Positions 8,380 through 16,128 of a stretch of 21,471 nt of DNA are shown piece after piece. Made by a program: the position numbers and the translations under genes. Each line of letters begins with the position of its first letter. Position 1 is the first letter of the stretch. The DNA is from Bacillota bacterium. Lineage in GTDB: Bacteria; Bacillota_A; Clostridia; DSM-8532. The DNA lies in the NCBI GenBank assembly GCA_023424865.1, contig JAFADM010000610.1, forward strand, positions 1 through 21,471, read 5' to 3'. Below the pieces are notes generated by a model. The model ran no database searches. It saw only the letters and a program-made list of their open reading frames with translations, and was not told the DNA's origin.

Positions 8380-9297
8380 ATGGATAATGATTTCAGGGAA
8401 ATCACGCTGGAGGATCAGGGCCTGTTTGAAAAGGCGTTCGCCTTGGGCGAACCGGTATCCTCCGAGCTGACCTTTACTTACCTCTTTATGTGGCGCAAGG
8501 ATTACGGCCTTCGCTACACCGTGGAAGGAAACTATATTTGTATGGTTTCCTTCTCACGCACCCATTCCCCTTTTGCCTTTTTCCCAATGCCCCTGGATGG
8601 AAAATGCAATAAAACGGGCTTAAAAGCCGCATTGGATCGTATAGAGGCGTTTTTTAAGGAACAGGGAGCAGAACTGGTTTATGGAAGGGTGGAGGAAGAA
8701 AAGGCCCATGTTCTTGAAGAAATATACGGCGAACGTGCCCAGTCCGAAAACCTGGATTCCATCGCCGATTATGTCTACCAATACGAGGATTTAGCTCGTT
8801 TGGCGGGACGAAAATTCAGCAGCAAGCGCAACCATATCAGCCAGTTTATGCGCAGGTATGAAAGCTTTGAATACGTGCCGGTAGATGAGAACAACCTTCA
8901 TGAATGCCGGCGGATTATGGAAAGCTGGAGCGATGTTCACGAAAAGGATGTGGCACATCCTGACAACAGCGAAAGAGTTGCTTTTTGCGAGCTGGCCAAG
9001 AATTGGAGCCGTTTCCCGGTAAAAGGCGCCCTTATCCGCATTGACGGAAAGTACGAAGCCTTTACCGTAGGTGAAAAGCTTAACAGCGAGACGGTGGTCA
9101 TTCGGATCGAAAAAGGCAATGCGGAAATTCACGGCATTTACACTCTTATTAACAAGGAGTTTTTAGACAGGGACTGGCAGGGTATGAAATGGATTAACCG
9201 GGAAGAGGATATGGGCATGGAGGGTCTTCGCAAATCCAAACTTTCATATAATCCGGATCACATGGTACGCAAGTTTTTGGTAAAGGTGTTGCATTGA
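8380..9297 (+). CDS. DUF2156 (LPG synthase C-terminal-like) protein
   Basis: This 305-residue soluble protein matches the DUF2156 family, whose GNAT-like fold is shared with the catalytic domain of MprF phosphatidylglycerol lysyltransferase and with FemAB-type aminoacyl transferases. Supporting segments are FREITLEDQGLF and TFTYLFMWRKDYG near the N-terminus, the basic KFSSKRNHISQFMRRY at about 141-158, and the C-terminal WINREEDMGMEGLRKSKLSY, which is the usual family ending. There is no transmembrane flippase domain as in full MprF, so any acyl-transfer role on lipid or peptide is inference. It follows the phosphofructokinase homologue by 21 nt with GGGAGG upstream, so it is likely in the same transcript. 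The purine-operon -35 box overlaps its stop codon. Confidence 0.85.
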   Translation: MDNDFREITLEDQGLFEKAFALGEPVSSELTFTYLFMWRKDYGLRYTVEGNYICMVSFSRTHSPFAFFPMPLDGKCNKTGLKAALDRIEAFFKEQGAELVYGRVEEEKAHVLEEIYGERAQSENLDSIADYVYQYEDLARLAGRKFSSKRNHISQFMRRYESFEYVPVDENNLHECRRIMESWSDVHEKDVAHPDNSERVAFCELAKNWSRFPVKGALIRIDGKYEAFTVGEKLNSETVVIRIEKGNAEIHGIYTLINKEFLDRDWQGMKWINREEDMGMEGLRKSKLSYNPDHMVRKFLVKVLH

Positions 9298-9322
9298 CAA
9301 GGCAGAACGTTTTTTATACTAT
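9294..9322 (+). promoter_or_regulatory. Promoter of the purine operon
   Basis: A consensus TTGACA at 9294-9299 overlaps the stop of the DUF2156 gene. TACTAT at 9317-9322 lies 17 nt downstream (TATACT at 9315-9320 with a 15-nt spacer is an alternative). The leader to purE would be about 175 nt. No guanine-riboswitch core and no recognisable PurR box were seen in it. Confidence 0.65.
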
Positions 9323-9376
9323 AGTATTGCATAGTATTTTGAATTTAAAATGGACTCAAACTTGCAGCAAAATCAT

Positions 9377-9413
9377 AAATGGGTTGGCGCATCCAGCCCG
9401 TTTTGTATTTCCC
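9377..9413 (+). terminator. Terminator/attenuator-like hairpin in the purE leader
   Basis: AAATGGGTTGG at 9377-9387 pairs with CCAGCCCGTTT at 9393-9403 (11 bp including G-U pairs) around the loop CGCAT, and is followed by T-rich DNA (TGTATTTCCC). It lies after the apparent purine promoter and about 100 nt before purE, so it could act as an attenuator. It could instead simply terminate the upstream transcript. Confidence 0.55.
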
Positions 9414-9504
9414 GTGATTTTACTGCATGAAGGTAATACGATGTTCTTTTTAGTTAAGCTTAAAGCAGCTTGATGTTATGCCGTGGAAAGGAATGGGTCT
9501 TGTC

Positions 9505-10050
9505 ATGTTGAAACAACCAAAGGTTTCCCTGGTTATGGGGAGCGATTCGGATTTTCCGGTTCTTGAAAGCACCATTAAAGTATTACAATCCTTCGATGTA
9601 AAGGTAGAGGTCTCGGTATGTTCCGCCCACCGTACTCCGGAAAGAGCGGCTGATCTTGCCAGAAACGCAGAAAGCGAAGGCGTTGACGTCATTATTGCCG
9701 CTGCGGGCAAGGCTGCCCATTTGCCCGGGGTACTGGCTGCATTTACCTGCCTTCCGGTCATCGGAGTTCCCATTAAATCCTCCACAATGGATGGGTTGGA
9801 CTCCCTTTTATCCATTGTTCAAATGCCTGCGGGCATTCCCGTGGCTACCGTAGCTATCAACGGCAGTGAAAATGCCGCCCTTCTTGCCGTCCAAATTATG
9901 GGAGGTGCTTATCCCTATCTAAGGCAGAAAATGCATGAGTATAAGGAGAAAATGGCACTGGCAGTGGAAAAGAAGGATCGGGAGCTGAAGGAAAGGCTCA
10001 GCGCAGGGTTCTCCAACGGACTCAACAGGGATGAGGTAAAAAATGCTTAA
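9505..10050 (+). CDS. purE: N5-carboxyaminoimidazole ribonucleotide mutase PurE
   Basis: PurE (class I) rearranges N5-CAIR to CAIR in purine synthesis. The chosen start gives 181 residues. Family motifs are complete: VMGSDSDFPVL near the N-terminus, CSAHRTPERA with the conserved His, AAAGKAAHLPG (the active-site loop, with K where E. coli has the second G), GVPIKSS, DSLLSIVQMP and NAALLAVQIM. Two earlier in-frame ATGs (9478, 9493) are possible, but the conserved sequence begins just after 9505 and GGAAAGGA lies upstream of it. It is the first gene of purE-F-M-N-D and overlaps purF by 8 nt, indicating translational coupling. No purK is present to supply N5-CAIR and no purC follows. Confidence 0.93.
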   Translation: MLKQPKVSLVMGSDSDFPVLESTIKVLQSFDVKVEVSVCSAHRTPERAADLARNAESEGVDVIIAAAGKAAHLPGVLAAFTCLPVIGVPIKSSTMDGLDSLLSIVQMPAGIPVATVAINGSENAALLAVQIMGGAYPYLRQKMHEYKEKMALAVEKKDRELKERLSAGFSNGLNRDEVKNA

Positions 10051-11515
10051 GAATGAGAGCTTGTTTTTCACTGAAGAAGAAACGCAGCAGGATGAGATGC
10101 ACGAAGCCTGCGGTGTATTTGGAATTTACGGAGATGAATCTCTGGACGTGGCCCGGCTCGTTTATTCCGGACTTTATGCCCTGCAGCACAGAGGGCAGGA
10201 AAGCTGCGGTATTGCAGTAACTGACAGCGAGGGCGCCATTACAGGCCATAAGGGAATGGGCCTTGTAGCAGAAGCCTTTACAGAAAAGGCTTTGGACAGG
10301 CTGGAAGGAACCCTTGCCATTGGTCATACACGCTATTCCACCACGGGAGGCAATACCATTGAAAATTGCCAGCCCCTCATTGTCAATTACCGTGACGGGC
10401 GCTTGGCCCTGGCTCATAACGGCAACCTTGTAAATGCATGGCGTATAAGGGGTGAAATGGAAAACACCGGCGCTATCTTTCAAACCGCTACCGATTCCGA
10501 GGTTATTGCAAACCTTATTTCGAGAAACGGCCTGAAATGTCGGGATCTGGAGGAAGCCCTCATAAAAACCATGGAGGTTATTGAAGGCTCCTTCGCGCTT
10601 ATCCTTATGACCCGCAATAAGCTCATCGGAATACGTGATCCCTGGGGCTTACGACCCCTGTGCCTGGGAAAGGTGGGGGACGCCTATGTACTGGCCTCTG
10701 AATCCTGCGCGCTGGACGTTGTGGGCGCTGAGTTTATCCGAGATGTCAAACCCGGAGAAATTGTCATTATAGACGGCGGTGAGCCAAGGTCGGTTATGGG
10801 AATAAGCGGCAGGCCTCACCGTTTGTGTCTTTTAGAGCATATTTATTTCGCCCGTCCCGACAGCTTTATCGACGGCGCATCTATCTATGAATCCCGCCTT
10901 GAAGCAGGAAAGCTTCTTGCTATCCAGCATCCGGTGGATGCCGACGTTGTGGTGGGTGTTCCCGACTCGGGCCTAACAGCCGCTATCGGTTTTTCAAGGC
11001 AGTCGGGCATACCCTATGGGGAAGCCCTTATCAAGAACCGGTATGTGGGCCGAACCTTTATTCAGCCCAATCAGAAGCAGAGGGAGCAAAGCGTCAATAT
11101 TAAGCTCAATGCCCTGAGGGCAGAGGTTTACGGCAAACGCATCGTGCTCATTGACGACTCCCTGGTTCGTGGCACCACCACAAAGAAAATCGTGCAGATG
11201 CTTAAAAATGCAGGCGCCAAAGAAATACACATGCGCATCAGCTCGCCGCCCATTAAGTTTCCCTGCTATTTCGGCATTGATACCCCCTCCCGGCAGCAGC
11301 TTATTGCCGCCAACCATTCCGTTGATGAAATAAGAGATATTATCTGTGCAGACAGCCTGGGATATTTAAGTGTGGAAGACATTGTAAAAACGCCTATCGG
11401 CGCTCCGAAGGACAGCTTTTGCACAGCCTGCTTTACAGGTGAATACCCCATGGTTGTGCCTGAAGAAGCGGACAAGTTTTCTCTTGACAACAAATGTGAA
11501 AGTCTTCACGATTAA
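10043..11515 (+). CDS. purF: Amidophosphoribosyltransferase PurF
   Basis: PurF makes 5-phosphoribosylamine from PRPP and glutamine, the committed step of purine synthesis. It has 490 residues. An N-terminal propeptide is predicted to be removed so that C23 (in HEACGVFGIYG) becomes the N-terminal nucleophile of the glutaminase domain. The C-terminal phosphoribosyltransferase domain has the PRPP motif IVLIDDSLVRGTTT (D371-D372). Cysteines C262, C408, C460 and C463 match the four [4Fe-4S] ligands of the B. subtilis-type enzyme, so this is the oxygen-sensitive Fe-S form. The ATG overlaps the end of purE, with GATGAGG 7 nt upstream. A 119-nt gap with an inverted repeat separates it from purM. Confidence 0.95.
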   Translation: MLKNESLFFTEEETQQDEMHEACGVFGIYGDESLDVARLVYSGLYALQHRGQESCGIAVTDSEGAITGHKGMGLVAEAFTEKALDRLEGTLAIGHTRYSTTGGNTIENCQPLIVNYRDGRLALAHNGNLVNAWRIRGEMENTGAIFQTATDSEVIANLISRNGLKCRDLEEALIKTMEVIEGSFALILMTRNKLIGIRDPWGLRPLCLGKVGDAYVLASESCALDVVGAEFIRDVKPGEIVIIDGGEPRSVMGISGRPHRLCLLEHIYFARPDSFIDGASIYESRLEAGKLLAIQHPVDADVVVGVPDSGLTAAIGFSRQSGIPYGEALIKNRYVGRTFIQPNQKQREQSVNIKLNALRAEVYGKRIVLIDDSLVRGTTTKKIVQMLKNAGAKEIHMRISSPPIKFPCYFGIDTPSRQQLIAANHSVDEIRDIICADSLGYLSVEDIVKTPIGAPKDSFCTACFTGEYPMVVPEEADKFSLDNKCESLHD

Positions 11516-11548
11516 AGCGTTTCTTTGATATTATGCAAACAATTAAAA

Positions 11549-11612
11549 CTTGGTTATTTTTTTGTGCCAGGGCTATACAGCTTAAGAAAGGCCTCTTATG
11601 TAAATAACCAGG
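11549..11612 (+). repeat. Inverted repeat in the purF-purM gap
   Basis: CTTGGTTATTT at 11549-11559 pairs with AAATAACCAGG at 11602-11612 (11 bp, one G-U), enclosing 42 nt. The second arm ends close to the purM ribosome site. A weak internal promoter (TTGGTT-18-TATACA, 11550-11579) overlaps it. This is the only sizeable gap inside the operon, so a local control element is possible. Confidence 0.45.
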
Positions 11613-11634
11613 GATGTTGAAAGGGTATGAGACT

Positions 11635-12657
11635 ATGGCAACATATAAGGAAGCCGGTGTGGATGTTACCGCGGGTTACAAGGCGGTTGAGCTTATGAAG
11701 TCCCATGTGGGGAAAACCATGCGTCCGGAGGTGCTTACCGGGCTGGGTGGTTTCGGAGGTCTTTTCAGTCTGGAAGCCTTCAGTTATAAAAAGCCGGTGC
11801 TGGTATCAGGCACCGACGGTGTTGGAACAAAGCTGAAGCTGGCCTTTCTTATGGACAAGCATGATACCGTGGGTATCGACTGCGTGGCCATGTGCGCCAA
11901 TGACGTGGTTTGCAGCGGCGCTCAGCCGTTGTTCTTTCTGGATTACATCGCCCAGGGAAAGCTTATTCCCGAGCGTGTGGAGCAAATTGTAAAAGGGGTA
12001 GCCGACGGCTGCATTCAGGCAGGCTGTGCGTTAATCGGCGGGGAAACGGCAGAAATGCCCGGCTTTTACCCTGAAGACGAATATGATCTGGCCGGTTTTG
12101 TGGTAGGTATTGCCGACGGCGAAAAAATTATCGACGGACAGAAAATACGGCCCGGAGACAAGCTGGTGGGCCTGGCTTCCTCAGGTATACACAGCAATGG
12201 CTACTCTCTGGTACGCAAAATCTTCAATCTGGAAAATGGCGATTTGAAGGGCTTTAATGAAAAATTGGGCGAAAGCCTGGGTGAAACCCTTTTAAAGCCT
12301 ACCCGGATATACGTAAAAACAGTACTTAAGCTGATGTCCGAGTTTGATATTCGTGGGGTTGCCCATGTTACAGGGGGCGGCTTTATAGAAAATCTGCCCC
12401 GAATGATGCCTGAAAATACTCAGGTGGTTATCCGCAAAGGCTCATGGCCTGTACTCCCCATCTTTAATCTCATTATGGAAGCAGGCTCCGTACCTGAAGA
12501 GGATATGTACAACACCTTCAATATGGGTATCGGAATGGTGCTCGCAGTGCCTGCAAAGCAGGCTGAGGCTGTGGTTAAGGCGGCGGAAGCCCTGGGAGAA
12601 AAGGCATACATCATCGGTGAAGCGGCAGAGGGCAGGGAGCCCATCCGGCTATGCTGA
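11635..12657 (+). CDS. purM: Phosphoribosylformylglycinamidine cyclo-ligase PurM
   Basis: PurM closes the imidazole ring, making AIR from FGAM with ATP. The preferred start at 11635 ([18 protein letters not shown]) gives 340 residues, the normal length, with GAAAGGG about 8 nt upstream; an ATG at 11614 would add seven residues not typical of the family. Motifs: [67 protein letters not shown] and [14 protein letters not shown]. The ATP-binding GGETAEMPG segment is intact. The stop overlaps the purN start by 7 nt, indicating coupling. Confidence 0.95.
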   Translation: MATYKEAGVDVTAGYKAVELMKSHVGKTMRPEVLTGLGGFGGLFSLEAFSYKKPVLVSGTDGVGTKLKLAFLMDKHDTVGIDCVAMCANDVVCSGAQPLFFLDYIAQGKLIPERVEQIVKGVADGCIQAGCALIGGETAEMPGFYPEDEYDLAGFVVGIADGEKIIDGQKIRPGDKLVGLASSGIHSNGYSLVRKIFNLENGDLKGFNEKLGESLGETLLKPTRIYVKTVLKLMSEFDIRGVAHVTGGGFIENLPRMMPENTQVVIRKGSWPVLPIFNLIMEAGSVPEEDMYNTFNMGIGMVLAVPAKQAEAVVKAAEALGEKAYIIGEAAEGREPIRLC

Positions 12658-13286
12658 GGATATGTGTTTTTGTTTCCGGCGGAGGAACAAACCTGCAGGC
12701 CATACTGGATCGCATTGAAGACGGCAGGCTCCCCGGATGCGGGGTAGTTGCCGTCATTTCCAGCAAGGATGGGGTGTTTGCCCTTGAAAGAGCAAAAAAA
12801 CAAGGTATTCCAACTCATGTGGTATCGCGGAAGAGCTTTTCCGATATGGAGGCCTTTGACAAAGCACTCATAGGCACGGTTACTCCCTATAAGCCGGATT
12901 TGATTGTGCTGGCAGGCTATTTAAGCCTTTTGGGCGAAGGCTTTATTAAGGTTTACGCCAATAAAATTATCAATGTGCACCCTTCACTCATTCCGTCCTT
13001 CTGCGGTAAGGGCTTTTATGGAATTATTCCGCATCAGAAGGCACTGGAGGCAGGGGTTAAGGTAACCGGTGCTACCGTGCATTTTGTGGAACCGGAATAT
13101 GATTCGGGGCCTATTATTTTTCAAAAAGCAGTGGAGGTCCGGGAGGCTGATACACCTGAAAGCCTCCAGCTTCGGGTGATGGAAGAGGCGGAGTGGCACC
13201 TTCTTCCTGAGGCCATAAGACTGTTTTCACAGGGCAGACTGGAAGTAAGGGGCCGTCATGTGCGGGTTGTTCAAAATGGGATTTAA
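12651..13286 (+). CDS. purN: Phosphoribosylglycinamide formyltransferase PurN
   Basis: PurN transfers a formyl group from 10-formyl-tetrahydrofolate to GAR. It has 211 residues, family length. It begins [16 protein letters not shown] (phosphate-binding loop) and has VLAGYLSLL, the catalytic [10 protein letters not shown] with Asn and His, and EYDSGPII containing the conserved Asp. The loop after HPSLIPSF reads CGKGFYG rather than the PGxxA form of E. coli, a version common in clostridial PurN. It overlaps purM by 7 nt and is followed 16 nt later by purD. Confidence 0.94.
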   Translation: MLRICVFVSGGGTNLQAILDRIEDGRLPGCGVVAVISSKDGVFALERAKKQGIPTHVVSRKSFSDMEAFDKALIGTVTPYKPDLIVLAGYLSLLGEGFIKVYANKIINVHPSLIPSFCGKGFYGIIPHQKALEAGVKVTGATVHFVEPEYDSGPIIFQKAVEVREADTPESLQLRVMEEAEWHLLPEAIRLFSQGRLEVRGRHVRVVQNGI

Positions 13287-13302
13287 GGGAGGTAATCACC
13301 CC

Positions 13303-14562
13303 ATGAAGGTTATGGTAATCGGAAGCGGTGGCAGGGAACATACTATTTTGTGGAAGCTGAGCCAAAGCAGCAGGATAACGGAGCTTTACTGCGCTCCCGG
13401 CAACGGCGGAATTTCTGAAATCGCCCGTTTGGTTGATATTAAGGTAACGGATATAGAAGGTATTGTACGCTTTTCAAAAGAAAAAGCATTGGATTTGGTG
13501 GTGGTGGCTCCGGAAGGGCCTCTTGCAGACGGCATGGTGGATGCCCTTGAGGCGGCGGGCATCCGGGCCTTCGGTCCGGTGAGCCAGGCGGCTATGATAG
13601 AATCCAGCAAGGCCTTTTCAAAGGCTTTAATGGCCAAATACGGCATACCCACGGCTGACTACAGCGTCTTCAGCGACAGTGAAGAGGCTCTGGATTATGT
13701 CCGGTCGGCGTCGCTGCCGCTGGTACTTAAAGCCGATGGCCTGGCTGCCGGTAAGGGTGTGCTTATCTGCGAAACCCGGGAGGCCGCATTGGACGGTGTA
13801 AGGGAGCTTATGGAGGATAAAAAGTTCGGAAGCTCAGGCTCCCGAATTGTTATCGAAGAATTCATGACCGGTCCGGAGGTTTCGGTGCTGGCCTTTACCG
13901 ATGGCAAAACCCTTTTACCCATGGTCAGCGCACAGGATCACAAACGGGCCTTTGACAATGATCAGGGCCTTAACACCGGGGGAATGGGTACCTTTTCTCC
14001 CAGCCGGGTTTACACGGACGCCCTGGCGCAGGTTTGCATGGAAACCATTTATCTTCCCACTCTTGAGGCACTTAACAGGGAAGGCCGTACCTTTAAGGGC
14101 ATTATTTATTTTGGACTCATGCTAACCCCAAAAGGGCCTAAAGTGGTGGAATACAATGCCCGTTTCGGGGATCCGGAAACGCAGGTGGTTCTTACACGTC
14201 TCAAAACCGATTTGCTGGATGTCTTTGAGGCCGTAGTGGATGAAAAGCTTCACACTATTTCCCTTGAATGGCGAAAGGAGCCTGCGGTTTGCGTTATCAT
14301 GGCTTCAGGCGGCTATCCTGAGGAATATGACACAGGCTTTGAAATAACCGGCCTCAATGAAGCAGCCCAGGACAAAGAGGTGGTGGTGTTCCATGCCGGC
14401 ACAAGCCTGAAGGAAGGCAAAATGCTCACCGCCGGCGGTCGTGTTCTGGGGGTAACGGCAGTGGCTCCGGATTTTGAAAAGGCTCGAGAAAAAGCTTATA
14501 CTGCTGTAAAAAAAATCCATTTTTCTGGATCACATTACCGAACCGATATTGGTATAAAATAA
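13303..14562 (+). CDS. purD: Phosphoribosylamine-glycine ligase PurD
   Basis: PurD joins glycine to phosphoribosylamine with ATP to give GAR. It has 419 residues from the ATG at 13303, which follows AAGGGAGGT by 9 nt; an earlier in-frame ATG (13258) lies inside purN and would add residues foreign to the family. It starts MKVMVIGSGGREHTILWKL (N-domain), followed by an ATP-grasp fold: PLVLKADGLAAGKGV, FMTGPEVSVLAFTDG, QDHKRAFDNDQGLNTGGMG and VVEYNARFGDPETQVV, where E and N would bind metal. It is the last gene of the cluster; purH, often between purN and purD, is absent. No clear terminator follows directly. Confidence 0.95.
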   Translation: MKVMVIGSGGREHTILWKLSQSSRITELYCAPGNGGISEIARLVDIKVTDIEGIVRFSKEKALDLVVVAPEGPLADGMVDALEAAGIRAFGPVSQAAMIESSKAFSKALMAKYGIPTADYSVFSDSEEALDYVRSASLPLVLKADGLAAGKGVLICETREAALDGVRELMEDKKFGSSGSRIVIEEFMTGPEVSVLAFTDGKTLLPMVSAQDHKRAFDNDQGLNTGGMGTFSPSRVYTDALAQVCMETIYLPTLEALNREGRTFKGIIYFGLMLTPKGPKVVEYNARFGDPETQVVLTRLKTDLLDVFEAVVDEKLHTISLEWRKEPAVCVIMASGGYPEEYDTGFEITGLNEAAQDKEVVVFHAGTSLKEGKMLTAGGRVLGVTAVAPDFEKAREKAYTAVKKIHFSGSHYRTDIGIK

Positions 14563-14660
14563 AAAGACAATGTAAATCAGCATGAAAAAATAAATTGTTC
14601 CAAACTTTCAGGAAAACATTTTGTAGCATAAAGATAACCCTTCGGGTGGCATAATAAGAT

Positions 14661-14687
14661 TGTGTTCAATGAATTTTCTTGAACACA
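14661..14687. promoter_or_regulatory. Perfect 9-9-9 dyad upstream of the DUF1540 gene
   Basis: TGTGTTCAA (14661-14669) and TTGAACACA (14679-14687) are exact inverted copies separated by 9 nt. The dyad lies about 50 nt before the DUF1540 start. It may be an operator for a dimeric regulator or an RNA hairpin. There is no U tract, so it is not a classic terminator. Just downstream, GTTCTCC and GGGGAAC form a second, weaker hairpin. Confidence 0.5.
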
Positions 14688-14738
14688 GGTTCTCCATAAG
14701 TTGGGGGAACTTAAGTGTGCTGTTTAGGAGGTGAAAGT

Positions 14739-14897
14739 ATGGGACCAAACAGATCCATCGGATGTTCCGTAACGGAATGCAGGTATCATGCAAAAAATGA
14801 GCAGCTTTGCAATCTGGACAGGATTAACGTATCGAAGTGCAGCAATGCTGCTGTAGATGAAAAGGATACGGAATGTGCAAGCTTCCAGAAGGAATAA
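14739..14897 (+). CDS. DUF1540 cysteine-rich mini-protein
   Basis: This 52-residue protein matches DUF1540, a small Cys-rich family common in Bacillota. The signature is IGCSVTECRYH followed by spaced cysteines; Cys are at 9, 14, 24, 34 and 46, with CASF near the end. The spacing suggests metal binding, possibly zinc, but no function is established. A near-perfect AGGAGGTG precedes the ATG by about 6 nt, so translation should be strong. An upstream in-frame ATG (14715) has no such site. A terminator follows 40 nt after the stop. It stands between purD and a convergent ZIP transporter gene; a shared metal link is speculation. Confidence 0.85.
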   Translation: MGPNRSIGCSVTECRYHAKNEQLCNLDRINVSKCSNAAVDEKDTECASFQKE

Positions 14898-14936
14898 GCA
14901 AGGCTGAGCTGTCCGGCGGACTTTCTTGACAGCATG

Positions 14937-14963
14937 AAGGATCGGCAATGCCGATCCTTTTTC
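14937..14963 (+). terminator. Intrinsic terminator after the DUF1540 gene
   Basis: AAGGATCGGC (14937-14946) pairs perfectly with GCCGATCCTT (14950-14959) around a 3-nt loop, followed by TTTTC. It lies between convergent genes and might also stop transcription from the ZIP gene, although the U tract is poorer in that direction. Confidence 0.85.
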
Positions 14964-14984
14964 TATACCGTTTTATTAAAATGC

Positions 14985-15842
14985 TCAGTTTGTCGGGCCA
15001 AGGCCAAGAAGCACAATACTGGCTGCCATAACGGCCATCCCCAGAAGAAGCCCCATAATGGATAAAAAGTTCCCCCCCGATTCCCGTGCTGCGGGAAGAA
15101 GCTCTATTATGGAGATGATAACCATAATTCCGGCTACCGCTCCAAGTATGACACCGAATAAAAAATCGGTAATCACAGGCCCCAGGATGAGTGCGGTTAA
15201 AAGAGCTCCCAGAGGTTCGGACAAACCAGAAAGAAGTGACATGGAAAAGGCTTTTTTTCTTGAGCCTGTGGCATAATAAACAGGAACGGCAATAGCCACT
15301 CCCTCGGGAACATTATGTATGGCAATGGCAAGAGCGATGGAGGTGCCAAGCCCCGTGCTCTTGATACCTGAAATGTAAGCTGCCATGCCCTCAGGGAAAT
15401 TATGGAGTGTTACAGCAAGAGCCGTAAAAACACCGGTTTTATAAATGCGCCCAAGCCCTTTGAACCTGGAAGCCGAAAGAAGGGCTGAACCTTTTTCGGT
15501 AACATTGTCATAGGTATCATTGGAAAAGGGTGAGTGGGTAAGGGCCGGTTCAGGCACCCCCTCATGGATGAGTACGGTGATAAGGGCACCCAAAAAAAAG
15601 GCCAGGACCGTAACAAGCTTTCCTTGCAGGACGCCCTGAGTGCTGACGAGAAGGGATTGAGCTTCCTCATAAATTTCTATAAAGGACAGGTAAATCATTA
15701 TCCCGGCGGAAAAGCCCAGCATCAGGGACAGCATTTTTTGAGGGATACGCTTGAAAAGCAGAACCAGAATGCCTCCAAGCCCGGTGCACAGGCCTGCAAG
15801 CAAAGCTGTTAAAATGGCGGTTAAGGAAGTATGAAAGTTCAT
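14985..15842 (-). CDS. ZIP-family divalent metal transporter (ZupT-like)
   Basis: This 285-residue integral membrane protein of the ZIP family imports Zn2+ and often other divalent metals. It has about eight hydrophobic segments; the region around residues 95-135 is the variable cytoplasmic loop. The metal-site motifs of the ZupT group are intact: HNFPEG at 147-152 and HNVPEG at 176-181, followed by SEPLGA (208-213) and ISIIELLPAA (243-252). It is the only minus-strand gene in the window, convergent with the DUF1540 gene and divergent from the AnfO-like gene. Its start codon has only a modest AAGG upstream. A 6-7-6 dyad in the upstream gap could be an operator. Substrate preference cannot be read from the sequence. 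Confidence 0.93.
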   Translation of the reverse strand: MNFHTSLTAILTALLAGLCTGLGGILVLLFKRIPQKMLSLMLGFSAGIMIYLSFIEIYEEAQSLLVSTQGVLQGKLVTVLAFFLGALITVLIHEGVPEPALTHSPFSNDTYDNVTEKGSALLSASRFKGLGRIYKTGVFTALAVTLHNFPEGMAAYISGIKSTGLGTSIALAIAIHNVPEGVAIAVPVYYATGSRKKAFSMSLLSGLSEPLGALLTALILGPVITDFLFGVILGAVAGIMVIISIIELLPAARESGGNFLSIMGLLLGMAVMAASIVLLGLGPTN

Positions 15843-15876
15843 ATTTAATGCCTTAGTTCTAAAAAGGAGTCACCTT

Positions 15877-15895
15877 TATAACATAGTCGGTTATA
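15877..15895. promoter_or_regulatory. TATAAC-N7-GTTATA dyad upstream of the ZIP gene
   Basis: An exact inverted repeat of 6 bp arms with a 7-nt centre lies about 35-53 nt before the ZIP start codon (reading leftwards). Another GTTATA occurs nearby at about 15935. It overlaps TATAAC on the minus strand, which could be a -10 element, so it may be an operator over the ZIP promoter. It does not match the Zur or MntR consensus I know. Confidence 0.35.
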
Positions 15896-16037
15896 CTGCT
15901 AAATATGATGATTGAAACCCCTCTTCTTGCTCATTGGTTATAAGTAGGGCATATAGCCCGTTTAGATCACGGATGCAGCATGTTTTAACGATTGGAAAAC
16001 AGCAAAAGGGATGGTCTCATAACACTGAACTTTTCAT

Positions 16038-16066
16038 TTGAAATTCCCTCGGGCATAAGGTATAAT
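16038..16066 (+). promoter_or_regulatory. Strong promoter for the AnfO-like gene
   Basis: TTGAAA (16038-16043) and a perfect TATAAT (16061-16066) are separated by 17 nt, giving a leader of about 55 nt. This is a textbook sigma-A-type promoter. The rest of the 286-nt gap from 15843 holds the ZIP upstream dyad and no gene. Confidence 0.75.
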
Positions 16067-16128
16067 TAGCGGCAATAAAGCCATGTTAGACGGATTTTCA
16101 AAGGTTTAAAAGGAGGCCGGCCAAATCG

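Noticed and set aside
9429..9455. Eight-codon leader peptide before purE
   Set aside because: There is an ATG and a stop, but no ribosome site and no meaningful codon run; likely chance.
9300..9500. Guanine (purine) riboswitch in the purE leader
   Set aside because: The conserved junction and loop sequences of the purine riboswitch were looked for and not found.
14630..14660. tRNA-like or other structured RNA around the ACCCTTCGGGT hairpin
   Set aside because: Only a 4-bp stem is present, with no cloverleaf and no CCA end.
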